A DNA stretch of 34,879 nucleotides from UBA4717 sp002404395 (GTDB taxonomy: Bacteria; Bacillota; Clostridia; Oscillospirales; CAG-272), in assembly GCA_937902275.1 (NCBI GenBank), contig CALFNW010000150.1:1-34879 (forward strand), in the 5' to 3' direction. The notes below the pieces were generated by a model. It was not told the DNA's origin. It worked only from the letters and a program-made list of their open reading frames with translations, and made no database searches. Positions 1-6,786 of this stretch are shown here, in pieces (the first letter of the stretch is position 1; each line of letters starts with the position of its first letter). The position numbers and the translations under genes were made by a program.

Positions 1-9
1 GACATTAAA

Positions 10-49
10 ATATGCACCTCCAAAAGTGTCTAACTTTTGGGGTGCATAT
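10..49. repeat. Imperfect inverted repeat, IS3/IS150-end-like
   Basis: The two arms, at 10-27 and 33-49, pair over 17 bases with one bulged base around a 5-nt loop. Read on the minus strand the hairpin is followed by TATTTTAATG, so it could end minus-strand transcription entering from the right. The arm reading TGCACCCCAAAAGTTAGAC on the minus strand resembles terminal repeats of IS150-like elements of the IS3 family as I remember them. No transposase is visible in the window. It may be an element end, a remnant or simply a terminator. Confidence 0.45.
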
Positions 50-170
50 CAAATCTCCCGCCGTTTATTTAAGTTCTTTTTTATCCAACGGTGAGGTTTT
101 CTGATTTTTGTAACACATCATTGACAAACCTACAGTATCGAAAAGTCCAAGTATCGTGTTGCTAATTGCA

Positions 171-198
171 TGGACATAACTTATATTCATGGTATAAT
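171..198 (+). promoter_or_regulatory. Sigma-A-type promoter for the thuA-like gene
   Basis: The -35 box TGGACA (171-176) and the -10 box TATAAT (193-198) are separated by 16 nt. Transcription would start near 205, giving a leader of roughly 190 nt before the start at 393. Apart from the inverted repeat at 10-49 I see no gene or other clear element in 1-392; the open minus-strand frame at 65-346 has no recognisable features. Confidence 0.6.
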
Positions 199-392
199 GA
201 TGATAGCGAAAGGGCAACATATCTGTTTGCGAGAGTGAAATGGTTTGCGCTTGCACTTTAAACTTCGGACGGCGGTTTTGATTTCGTAAGCTTTTTGCGA
301 AAATTGCAGATCGTTTTTGAGTCGGATTTGCCGATATGAAGTTCATTGCAAATATGAGCTCTTATCAACGTACGAAAGGCGGCTTTGAATGC

Positions 393-1184
393 ATGGAGAA
401 ACAGATCAACGTAACAATATTCAATGAATACATTCACGAAACTTCAGATCCCGAGATCGGTAAAATTTATCCGCACGGAATACACGGTGCGATCGCCGAA
501 ATGCTCGGACGGGATGCGCGTTTCAATATACGCTTTGCAACATTGCAGATGCCCGAGTGCGGACTCACGGACGAAGTGCTGGCTTCAACCGATGTGCTTT
601 TCTGGTGGGGACACTGTGCACATGACAAAATCAGTGATGAGCTTGCGCGAAAGGTTGCGGACCGCGTGTTGGACGGCATGGGATTTATTGTACTGCATTC
701 CGGGCATTTCAGTAAGCCGTTCAAACTGTTGATGGGTACTTGCTGCCGCTCAAAATGGCGTGAAAATGACGAAAAGGAACGTATTTGGGTGATCGAGCCG
801 TCGCATCCTATAGCTTCGGGGCTTCCGGAGTACATAGAGCTTGAAAAGGAAGAAACCTACGGTGAGCGTTTTGAGATCCCGACGCCGGACGAGCTTGTTT
901 TTATCAGTTGGTTTGCCGGCGGAGAGGTTTTCCGAAGCGGATGCTGCTACAAGCGCGGACTCGGCAAAATATTTTATTTCAGACCGGGACACGAGGCATA
1001 TCCGATTTTCTATCGTGAAGATATTTCGCGTATTCTTTACAATGCAACGCTGTGGGCGGCGCCGAGCGGCGGACCGCATCCGACGCTCGGACATTTCGAC
1101 GCGCTTGAAAATGTTGTTGACAAGTTCGAGGGTATGGATGACAGTCTCAGACTGCACACATATATAAACAATTCGTCAAACTGA
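393..1184 (+). CDS. ThuA-like (trehalose-utilization type) protein
   Basis: This 263-residue protein matches the ThuA family, a class-I-glutamine-amidotransferase-like (flavodoxin-like) fold linked genetically to disaccharide and sugar-polyol catabolism; its reaction is not well defined. Visible family marks are VLFWWGHCAH (68-77), LHSGH (101-105), and a C-terminal stretch with FYFRPGHEAYP (194-204). There is no signal peptide, so it should be cytoplasmic. The frame is open from an ATG at 336, but the ATG at 393 is preferred: the family's conserved N-terminal strand (VTIFNEY) follows directly, and an AAAGG sequence lies at 375-379. The next gene on the same strand, 175 bp downstream, is a Gfo/Idh/MocA dehydrogenase, a partner commonly seen with ThuA, so the two probably act on the same sugar or polyol. 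Confidence 0.85.
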   Translation: MEKQINVTIFNEYIHETSDPEIGKIYPHGIHGAIAEMLGRDARFNIRFATLQMPECGLTDEVLASTDVLFWWGHCAHDKISDELARKVADRVLDGMGFIVLHSGHFSKPFKLLMGTCCRSKWRENDEKERIWVIEPSHPIASGLPEYIELEKEETYGERFEIPTPDELVFISWFAGGEVFRSGCCYKRGLGKIFYFRPGHEAYPIFYREDISRILYNATLWAAPSGGPHPTLGHFDALENVVDKFEGMDDSLRLHTYINNSSN

Positions 1185-1196
1185 GCCTAAAGCGCG

Positions 1197-1218
1197 TTGA
1201 GCCGCCTGCGGCGGCGAG
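1197..1218 (+). repeat. 22-bp repeat with GC mini-hairpin, copy 1
   Basis: This 22-bp sequence recurs exactly at 1331-1352. Its core is a perfect 6-bp stem (GCCGCC/GGCGGC) with a TGC loop. It lies 12 nt after the stop codon of the ThuA-like gene. Confidence 0.8.
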
Positions 1219-1262
1219 CGTGAAATTAAGTTCTATGCAAGTGAGGTCTCGTGTTTCACACC

Positions 1263-1321
1263 GTAATTTTCCGGAATGGGACCCGAACCCAATCCGTCAG
1301 CTTCGCTGATATGAAAATTAC
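1263..1321. other. Compact three-way-junction-like structured segment
   Basis: A closing stem pairs 1263-1271 (GTAATTTTC) with 1313-1321 perfectly. Inside it are two hairpins: TGGG/CCCA (1277-1280 with 1288-1291, 7-nt loop) and TCAGC/GCTGA (1297-1301 with 1305-1309, TTC loop). The segment sits between the two identical 22-bp repeats. It has no open frame of note. It could be a structured leader of the downstream dehydrogenase mRNA, a small RNA, or a miniature mobile element; the sequence does not decide between these. Confidence 0.55.
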
Positions 1322-1330
1322 CGAATGTTT

Positions 1331-1352
1331 TTGAGCCGCCTGCGGCGGCGAG
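1331..1352 (+). repeat. 22-bp repeat with GC mini-hairpin, copy 2
   Basis: An exact second copy of the repeat at 1197-1218. Its end runs straight into the ribosome-binding sequence GAGGGGAG of the dehydrogenase gene starting at 1360, so the hairpin lies immediately upstream of, and slightly overlaps, the translation start region. Confidence 0.8.
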
Positions 1353-1359
1353 GGGAGTT

Positions 1360-2415
1360 ATGAACGCAAAACTTAAAATCGGTATCGTCGGAGTCGGCGG
1401 TATTGCAAACGGAGTACATATTCCCGGACTTTTAAGAACGGGAGAAGTCGAAATATATGCGATATGTGATATTGACACAAATCGTCTGAACGAAGTCGGC
1501 GAAAAGCTCGGAGTGCCGGAATCGCGCCGCTTTGCGGATTACAACGCGCTTATAAACTGCGGAGTTGATGCAGTTGAGATCTGCACTCCGAATTATCTTC
1601 ATTCAAAGATCGCCTGTGCGGCGGTTCGCGCCGGCAAGCCGATAAATGTGGAAAAGCCGCTTGATGTGAATGTTTTGGCGACGCAGGAGCTTGAAAATGA
1701 GCTTAAGCAGCATCCGGTTCCGAATATGATGTGCTTTTCTTACCGTTTTAAGCCGGCGGTAAGATATGCAAAGAAAATACTTGAGGATAAACTGCTCGGC
1801 GATATTATCAATGTCAAGGTCGAATATCTGAAATCCAGCGCATTTTGGGAAGGCAGACGGCTTGATTGGCGCTTTGTCAAAGAATATGCCGGAACCGGTG
1901 TGCTCGGCGATCTCGGCGTTCATCTGATAGACATGGCAACATTCCTTGTCGGAGATATTACCGAGGTCATAGGTCGGACTGCTACCGTGGTAAAGGAGAG
2001 AAGGCGGCTTGACAGTGAAGAACTTGCACCGGTCGAGACCGATGACACCTGCTCATTTTTGGCGCACTTTGAATGCGGAGCAACTGCCGATTTCTTTATC
2101 ACCCGTTGTGCATACGGTAATGCCAACACTATTAAATATGACATATACGGAACGAAAGGCGTGCTGCAATTCAATCTGAATGAGCCGAACAAGTTAATGG
2201 TATGTATCGGAAAAGTGGATTGCGAATCGGACGGACTGCATGAGATCACGGTGCCCGGTAAATATGCGCTTGAGCAGGAGCAGAACTTTGTAAACCTCCT
2301 GCGCGGTCGAGAAACTCCGTATCATCCCGATATTACCGAGGGAATCAAGTGTCAGAAGATCCTTGATGCGATCTATGAATCGGAACAGGAAAAACGTTGG
2401 ATAACCTCAAAATGA
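1360..2415 (+). CDS. Gfo/Idh/MocA family NAD(P)-dependent oxidoreductase
   Basis: This 351-residue cytoplasmic protein has the Gfo/Idh/MocA layout: an N-terminal Rossmann domain with the dinucleotide motif GVGGIAN (11-17) and the family signature EKP (98-100), followed by the C-terminal alpha/beta substrate domain with DLGVHLID (184-191), in which the histidine is usually part of the active site. Members oxidise or reduce sugars and polyols such as inositol, glucose or levoglucosan derivatives; the substrate here cannot be read from the sequence. The start at 1360 has GAGGGGAG just upstream, partly fused to a GC hairpin. The ThuA-like gene 175 bp upstream suggests one sugar or polyol conversion unit. 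A strong terminator follows at 2540. Confidence 0.92.
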   Translation: MNAKLKIGIVGVGGIANGVHIPGLLRTGEVEIYAICDIDTNRLNEVGEKLGVPESRRFADYNALINCGVDAVEICTPNYLHSKIACAAVRAGKPINVEKPLDVNVLATQELENELKQHPVPNMMCFSYRFKPAVRYAKKILEDKLLGDIINVKVEYLKSSAFWEGRRLDWRFVKEYAGTGVLGDLGVHLIDMATFLVGDITEVIGRTATVVKERRRLDSEELAPVETDDTCSFLAHFECGATADFFITRCAYGNANTIKYDIYGTKGVLQFNLNEPNKLMVCIGKVDCESDGLHEITVPGKYALEQEQNFVNLLRGRETPYHPDITEGIKCQKILDAIYESEQEKRWITSK

Positions 2416-2440
2416 GATGACAGGAGAATATGCATATTAA

Positions 2441-2516
2441 ACCTGTCAGCTGTTCAGAATCGGCTGACAAATACAGGTGACTCTGTCTTCACAAGTACTT
2501 CCTGCGCTTGCGCGGG
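2441..2516. other. Intergenic hairpin cluster, 3' of the dehydrogenase gene
   Basis: Between the dehydrogenase stop (2415) and ychF (2839) there are 423 nt without a gene. TGTCAGC (2444-2450) pairs with GCTGACA (2463-2469), inside flanking ACCTGT/ACAGGT copies (2441-2446 and 2473-2478). A further small hairpin, CCTGCGC/GCGCGGG, lies at 2501-2516. The rest of the gap holds the terminator at 2540 and the ychF promoter at 2679. Confidence 0.45.
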
Positions 2517-2539
2517 TCGACACAAAATCAGAAGCCGGG

Positions 2540-2588
2540 CGAAGCCTCCTCTGCAGTTGCACCGTATGCAGAGGAGGCTTCGCTTTTT
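2540..2588 (+). terminator. Strong intrinsic terminator
   Basis: A perfect 16-bp stem (2540-2555 with 2567-2582) with an 11-nt loop is followed by CTTTTTG. It ends the ThuA-like/dehydrogenase unit. Confidence 0.9.
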
Positions 2589-2678
2589 GATATGCATAAA
2601 AGACGGTTTGAAAAAAATCGGCAAAGTAATGGCATAAATAAATTTACAATATGAGTCTAAGAATGTGTAAAATTCCTA

Positions 2679-2707
2679 TTGAAAAAAGAATATCCGTATG
2701 TTATAAT
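2679..2707 (+). promoter_or_regulatory. Promoter of ychF
   Basis: TTGAAA (2679-2684) and TATAAT (2702-2707) are separated by exactly 17 nt. Transcription would begin near 2714, leaving a leader of about 125 nt. Confidence 0.8.
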
Positions 2708-2759
2708 ACAATGTATTGTTGAGATATGCAGTAATATGTAACATTATCAGACAGATCGA

Positions 2760-2814
2760 CGCCGTGAGTTTTGCGTGCCGAATCAGAGAAAGGACGCAAA
2801 AGCTGTATGCGGCG
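2760..2814 (+). promoter_or_regulatory. Structured 5' leader of ychF
   Basis: An outer stem CGCCG/CGGCG (2760-2764 with 2810-2814) encloses an 8-bp hairpin TTTTGCGT/ACGCAAAA (2769-2776 with 2794-2801). The structure ends a few bases before the AAGGAG at 2820. No known riboswitch class is recognised. Confidence 0.4.
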
Positions 2815-2838
2815 AATTTGAAGGAGATTTAGGATAAT

Positions 2839-3936
2839 ATGAAACTCGGTATTGTCGGACTTCCGAATGTCGGAAAGAGTACACTATTCAATGCGTTGAC
2901 CGGCGGCGGTGCTCAATCCGCAAACTATCCGTTTTGCACTATAGATCCGAATGTCGGTATAGTTTCGGTGCCTGACAGCAGACTTGATTACCTGAGCGAA
3001 ATATATTCGCCCGAAAAATACACGCCTGCGATAATCGAATTCGTGGATATCGCGGGACTTGTAAAGGGCGCGTCAAAGGGAGAGGGGCTTGGCAACAAGT
3101 TTTTATCTCATATACGCGAGGTCGATGCGATCATTCATGTGGTGCGTTGTTTTGAGGATGACGATATTATTCATGTTGACGGCAGCGTAGATCCGGTACG
3201 CGATCTTGAGATTATCAATATGGAGTTGATCCTGGCAGATATCGAAGTCGTTGAACGCAGGATCGATCGTACTTCAAAGGCAATGAAGGGTGACAAGACC
3301 CTTGCCGGAGAGCTTGAATTTTTGAAACGCGTACTTGAAACCCTTGCCGACGGCAAGAGTGCAAGAAGCGTTGAGCGCAGTGAAGAAGAAGCGCTGATCA
3401 TGAACGAGATGCGGCTTTTGTCGGATAAGCCGGTTATATATGCGGCGAATATCGGCGAGGATGATGCTGCCGGAAATTATGCGAATAACCCGCATTTTAT
3501 CAGGCTTTCCGAAGCCGTGGCGCATGAAAAGGCACAGATACTTCCGGTTTGCTCAAAAATCGAGGAGGAGATCAGCGAGCTGGCGCCTGAAGAAAAGAAG
3601 CTTTTCTTAGAAGAGCTCGGCATCCCGGAGAGCGGTCTTGACAGACTGATTAAATCAAGCTATACTTTACTCGGGCTTATCAGCTACCTTACGGCGGGAC
3701 CTAAGGAAGTACGCGCTTGGACCATTACCAAAGGTACCAAGGCTCCGCAGGCGGCAGGCAAAATACACAGTGATTTTGAACGTGGATTTATTCGTGCCGA
3801 GGTGATCGGGTATGATGAATTTGTCGGTTGCAACGGTTCGATGAATACCGCAAAGGAACGCGGACTCATTCGAAGCGAGGGCAAAGATTATGTCATAAAT
3901 GACGGAGATATTGTGTTGTTCAGATTTAATGTCTGA
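2839..3936 (+). CDS. ychF: YchF/OLA1-type ATPase
   Basis: YchF is a ribosome-associated Obg-family P-loop NTPase that prefers ATP; it has been linked to stress responses and translation. The 365-residue length is typical. Visible motifs are the P-loop GLPNVGKST (7-15), the switch-II DIAG (70-73), and NIGE (204-207) in place of the GTPase NKxD, the change that explains ATP preference. The C-terminal 85 or so residues form the TGS domain expected in this family. AAGGAG at 2820-2825 precedes the start with rather long spacing; a second AGGA lies closer. The gene has its own promoter at 2679, and rnhA follows after 17 nt, so the two are probably co-transcribed. Confidence 0.97.
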   Translation: MKLGIVGLPNVGKSTLFNALTGGGAQSANYPFCTIDPNVGIVSVPDSRLDYLSEIYSPEKYTPAIIEFVDIAGLVKGASKGEGLGNKFLSHIREVDAIIHVVRCFEDDDIIHVDGSVDPVRDLEIINMELILADIEVVERRIDRTSKAMKGDKTLAGELEFLKRVLETLADGKSARSVERSEEEALIMNEMRLLSDKPVIYAANIGEDDAAGNYANNPHFIRLSEAVAHEKAQILPVCSKIEEEISELAPEEKKLFLEELGIPESGLDRLIKSSYTLLGLISYLTAGPKEVRAWTITKGTKAPQAAGKIHSDFERGFIRAEVIGYDEFVGCNGSMNTAKERGLIRSEGKDYVINDGDIVLFRFNV

Positions 3937-3953
3937 GAGTCGGGAGAACGTTT

Positions 3954-4397
3954 TTGAAACATGTTGATATATATACCGACGGTGCTTGTAAGGGCAATCC
4001 CGGACCGGGTGGATACGGAACTGTTTTGGTATTCAACGGCAGGGAAAAAGAACTGTCGGGCGGAGAAAAGGCTACGACCAACAATCGAATGGAGCTTACA
4101 GCGGCGATCGTCGGACTTAAGATGCTGAAAGAACGCTGCGAAGTCACGCTGTATTCAGACTCAAAGTATCTTATTGATTCGATCACGAAAAAATGGGTAT
4201 ACTCATGGAAAGACAAGGGTTGGAAAAAAAGCGATGGTTCGCCGGCGCTTAACGTGGATCTGTGGCTTGAACTGCTTGCTTTGCTTGATATGCATGAGGT
4301 CGAGTTGGTTTGGGTCAAAGGTCATAACGGACATGATTACAACGAGCGGTGCGACAGACTCGCGGTTGCCGGCGCGGCAGCGGCGGCTATGCTGTAA
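3954..4397 (+). CDS. rnhA: Ribonuclease HI
   Basis: RNase HI cuts the RNA strand of RNA-DNA hybrids, removing R-loops and Okazaki primers. The 147-residue protein carries all catalytic residues in the spacing of the Escherichia coli enzyme: D9 in YTDGACKGNPG, E47 in NNRMEL, D69 in YSDSKY, H124 in KGHNGH and D134 in ERCDRLA. The start is a TTG at 3954, supported by GGGAG at 3942-3946 and by the protein beginning right at the first beta strand. It lies 17 nt after ychF with no terminator between them. The run of alanines at the very C-terminus is unremarkable. Confidence 0.96.
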   Translation: MKHVDIYTDGACKGNPGPGGYGTVLVFNGREKELSGGEKATTNNRMELTAAIVGLKMLKERCEVTLYSDSKYLIDSITKKWVYSWKDKGWKKSDGSPALNVDLWLELLALLDMHEVELVWVKGHNGHDYNERCDRLAVAGAAAAAML

Positions 4398-4505
4398 TCG
4401 GCTGCAGCTGTATTGACAAGAGGGCGGTCTTATCCCGGGGTTAGCATATGCTTCCTCGGAGATGAATCAATTTATATGTCGTTTTGATATAGGAGTGGAA
4501 AAATT

Positions 4506-5687
4506 ATGGAAAAACGATTTGTATATGCGGATAACTCGGCGACAACCGCCGTGTATCCGGAGGTTTACGAGGCAATGAAGCCTTGCTTTGAGGGAATTTA
4601 CGGAAATCCGTCAAGCTTGTATTCCAAGGGTGTTGAAGCAAAGAAGCTGCTTGAAGCTTCGCGCGCAAAAATTGCGGCGGTGCTCGGATGCAAACCGAGT
4701 GAATTGTACTTTACCTCATGCGGAAGTGAATCGGACAATTGGGCGATCAAAGGTGCGGCACACGCAAATGCGGCGCGCGGAAAACATCTTGTTACGACTG
4801 CGATCGAACACCATGCGGTGCTTCACACAATGAAAGCGCTTGAAAAAGAGGGCTTTGAAGTTACCTATGTAATGCCGGACAGCGAGGGCGTGATCACTCC
4901 CGAGGCGGTGCGTGCGGCATTGAGAGAAGATACCACGCTTGTGGCGGTCATGTACGCTAATAATGAGATCGGCACCATAGAGCCGATCCGCGAGATCACC
5001 GAAACGGTCAAGGCATATAATAAGAAGATTATTATGTTCACCGACGCCGTACAGGCGATGGGAAATCTCAAAATTGATGTGGAGGCGCTCGGCGTGGATA
5101 TGCTCAGCATCTCCGGTCATAAGATCCATGCGCCGAAAGGGATCGGAGCGCTTTACATCAGGACCGGCACGCGCGTGCAGAATTTTATCGACGGCGGCGG
5201 CCAGGAACGCGGAAAGCGCGGCGGTACGGAAAATCTTCCTTATATAGTAGGACTTGCGAAAGCGGCTGAGCTTGCCGAAAAGAATCTTGTCGATCTTGAA
5301 CGTGTCAGCAAAATGCGTGATCGCCTGATTGCGGGAATCGAAGCCGAGATCCCGTATATGCGTGTGAACGGTTCGCGCACGCAACGTTTACCCGGCAATG
5401 TCAATGTGGCGTTCCAATATATTGAGGGCGAAAGTATGTTGCTGAGGTTGGATCTGGCGGGTATTTGTTCGTCTACCGGTTCGGCGTGCTCGTCGGCTTC
5501 GCTTGAACCGTCGCACGTTCTGTTGGCAATCGGCGTTCCGGTGGAAACTGCACACGGCTCGTTGAGACTTTCGCTCAACAGGGACAATACGGATGAGGAT
5601 GTAGACTATATTCTTAAAGTGCTTCCGGAGGTGGTGCAGGGCTTGCGCGATATGAGCCCGATCTATCCCGAAAATGCTAAACGTTAA
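4506..5687 (+). CDS. nifS: Cysteine desulfurase, NifS/IscS family
   Basis: This PLP enzyme takes sulfur from cysteine as a persulfide and passes it to the scaffold encoded next door. The 393-residue protein shows the histidine region EHHAV (101-105), the PLP lysine in SGHKIHAPKG (K206) and the mobile-loop cysteine in STGSACSSAS (C328). These spacings match IscS-like group I desulfurases. AGGAG at 4491-4495 supports the ATG at 4506. The gap from rnhA (108 nt) has no convincing terminator; it contains a TTGACA but no matching -10. NifU follows after 54 nt, giving a minimal two-gene Fe-S assembly unit without iscR, iscA or hscAB, as is common in Clostridia. Confidence 0.96.
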   Translation: MEKRFVYADNSATTAVYPEVYEAMKPCFEGIYGNPSSLYSKGVEAKKLLEASRAKIAAVLGCKPSELYFTSCGSESDNWAIKGAAHANAARGKHLVTTAIEHHAVLHTMKALEKEGFEVTYVMPDSEGVITPEAVRAALREDTTLVAVMYANNEIGTIEPIREITETVKAYNKKIIMFTDAVQAMGNLKIDVEALGVDMLSISGHKIHAPKGIGALYIRTGTRVQNFIDGGGQERGKRGGTENLPYIVGLAKAAELAEKNLVDLERVSKMRDRLIAGIEAEIPYMRVNGSRTQRLPGNVNVAFQYIEGESMLLRLDLAGICSSTGSACSSASLEPSHVLLAIGVPVETAHGSLRLSLNRDNTDEDVDYILKVLPEVVQGLRDMSPIYPENAKR

Positions 5688-5716
5688 CGATAAACGGAAA
5701 GATCAATAAACTTGTG

Positions 5717-5729
5717 CCGGCTACGCCGG
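5717..5729 (+). repeat. SD-proximal mini-hairpin before nifU
   Basis: CCGGC and GCCGG pair perfectly around a TAC loop. GGAG of the nifU ribosome site begins 3 nt later. The arrangement resembles the hairpins at 1333-1349 and 28577-28591. Confidence 0.6.
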
Positions 5730-5741
5730 AATGGAGACGAT

Positions 5742-6170
5742 ATGTACAGCGAAAAGGTAATGGATCATTTTTCGAATCCGAGAAATGTCGGAGAGCTTGA
5801 AAATGCCGACGGAGTCGGCGAAGTCGGAAACGCAGTATGCGGTGATATAATGAAGATATATCTTAAGGTCGATGATAACGGCGTTATTACCGACGTTAAG
5901 TTCAAGACCTTCGGATGCGGTGCGGCTATTGCAACGAGCAGCATGGCTACCGAGATGATAAAGGGCAAGAAGGTTGAAGAAGCGCTTGAGCTTACAAACA
6001 AAGCGGTGATAGAAGCACTTGACGGACTTCCGCCGGCAAAGATCCACTGTTCGGTGCTTGCCGAGGAAGCGGTAAAGGCTGCGATCGCGAATTATTACGA
6101 TAAGAAGGGGATCGAGCACAACATCAAGAGCTGCGACTGCAATTGCGAAGGTTGCCATAAGCACGGTTAA
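5742..6170 (+). CDS. nifU: NifU/IscU-type iron-sulfur scaffold
   Basis: The protein accepts sulfur from the desulfurase and builds [2Fe-2S] or [4Fe-4S] clusters for transfer to apoproteins. The chosen 142-residue form starts at the ATG at 5742, with GGAG at 5733-5736; the frame is open upstream to 5712, but the added residues are not family-like. The three cluster ligands are present: C33 in AVCGD, with the conserved D35, C59 in FGCGA, and C103 in IHCSVLA. After the usual domain there is a short cysteine-rich tail (C131, C133, C135, C138, then HKH) of the kind seen in some clostridial NifU-like proteins. It follows nifS by 54 nt and ends at a terminator, so the pair is one operon. Confidence 0.95.
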   Translation: MYSEKVMDHFSNPRNVGELENADGVGEVGNAVCGDIMKIYLKVDDNGVITDVKFKTFGCGAAIATSSMATEMIKGKKVEEALELTNKAVIEALDGLPPAKIHCSVLAEEAVKAAIANYYDKKGIEHNIKSCDCNCEGCHKHG

Positions 6171-6185
6171 TGTGATCGAATTAAG

Positions 6186-6227
6186 CGGAATCCGAGCGGG
6201 TTTAGTGCCTGCCGGGTTCCGTTTTTT
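6186..6227 (+). terminator. Intrinsic terminator after nifU
   Basis: CGGAATCC (6186-6193) pairs with GGGTTCCG (6214-6221) with one G-U pair, followed by six T. Confidence 0.85.
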
Positions 6228-6360
6228 GCTTTTGGTCAATTTGCGCAGATGTAGAAAATTCGACCGCTTTTTTGTGCACAATGCCCAAAGACGCGCAGAA
6301 AACATTCATGTAAAGCAGTACTGCCCAGCTGCAATTTTGAGTAAATGTAAATTACTGCTA

Positions 6361-6366
6361 TATAAT
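6361..6366 (+). promoter_or_regulatory. Isolated TATAAT in the long gap upstream of the transporter operon
   Basis: The 616-nt gap 6171-6786 holds a terminator (6186), this TATAAT with only a weak TTGAGT (6337-6342) 18 nt before it, a TGTAAA/TTTACA imperfect dyad near 6488-6517, the strong promoter at 6574, and the leader structure at 6637. I see no gene in the gap. Confidence 0.25.
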
Positions 6367-6573
6367 ACATGAATATGCACCGAAATAATACGTTGATAAC
6401 ATTGGCAAATAGCGCAGAAAACAGGTAAATAATTATTACTGTAAGATGATTCTTGCTTGCGATTTGAGATCGATCAAAAACGCTGAATTGTAAATGTGAA
6501 TTTTTTGTAACTTTACATAAGTTTTGAGGGTATTGATGTGTCCGGACTCGGAACCAAAGTCTGTTAGTAACTC

Positions 6574-6602
6574 TTGACATTCAAAAAGCTGTATGTTATT
6601 AT
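6574..6602 (+). promoter_or_regulatory. Promoter of the 12-kb transporter operon
   Basis: A perfect TTGACA (6574-6579) is followed after 17 nt by TATTAT (6597-6602). The start point would be near 6609, giving a leader of about 178 nt. Confidence 0.8.
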
Positions 6603-6636
6603 ATTACTATGCAAATTGTGCCATGAGGCTGATTTC

Positions 6637-6666
6637 TGCAGCGGTTCGGATCGCTTTTTTGCTGCA
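6637..6666 (+). promoter_or_regulatory. Possible attenuator in the transporter-operon leader
   Basis: AGCGGT (6640-6645) pairs with ATCGCT (6650-6655), closing a TCGG loop, and is followed by TTTTT to 6660: a small terminator-like hairpin. An alternative stem TGCAGC/GCTGCA (6637-6642 with 6661-6666) uses three of the same bases and would disrupt it. Stems are only 6 bp, so this is tentative. Confidence 0.35.
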
Positions 6667-6786
6667 AACGGCGCATATAAAAAGCTGCTTGCGGCTCTCA
6701 GGTCTGCGCTTTGCAGAATATCCGTATTGCATGATTTGAAAACGCAATTACCCCTTTTCAAAGTAATCTTGGCAGGAGGAAACTTT

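Noticed and set aside
65..346. A 93-codon minus-strand open frame at the left edge
   Set aside because: No ribosome site, no family resemblance, and it overlaps the promoter and leader of the thuA-like gene.
336..392. N-terminal extension of the ThuA-like protein from ATG 336
   Set aside because: The extra 19 residues are not family-like, and the protein's first strand follows directly on the ATG at 393.
1277..1291. Minus-strand T-arm-like sequence TGGGTTCGGGTCCCA suggesting a tRNA
   Set aside because: No matching 7-bp acceptor stem, anticodon arm or D-arm is found at the right distances; the bases are better explained by the local junction fold.
4413..4447. TTGACA before nifS as a promoter
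   Set aside because: No acceptable -10 sequence lies 16-18 nt downstream; nifS may be read from upstream or from a promoter I cannot see.
4716..5384. A 222-codon open frame on the minus strand inside nifS
   Set aside because: It is antisense to a clear desulfurase gene, has no ribosome site and no recognisable protein features.
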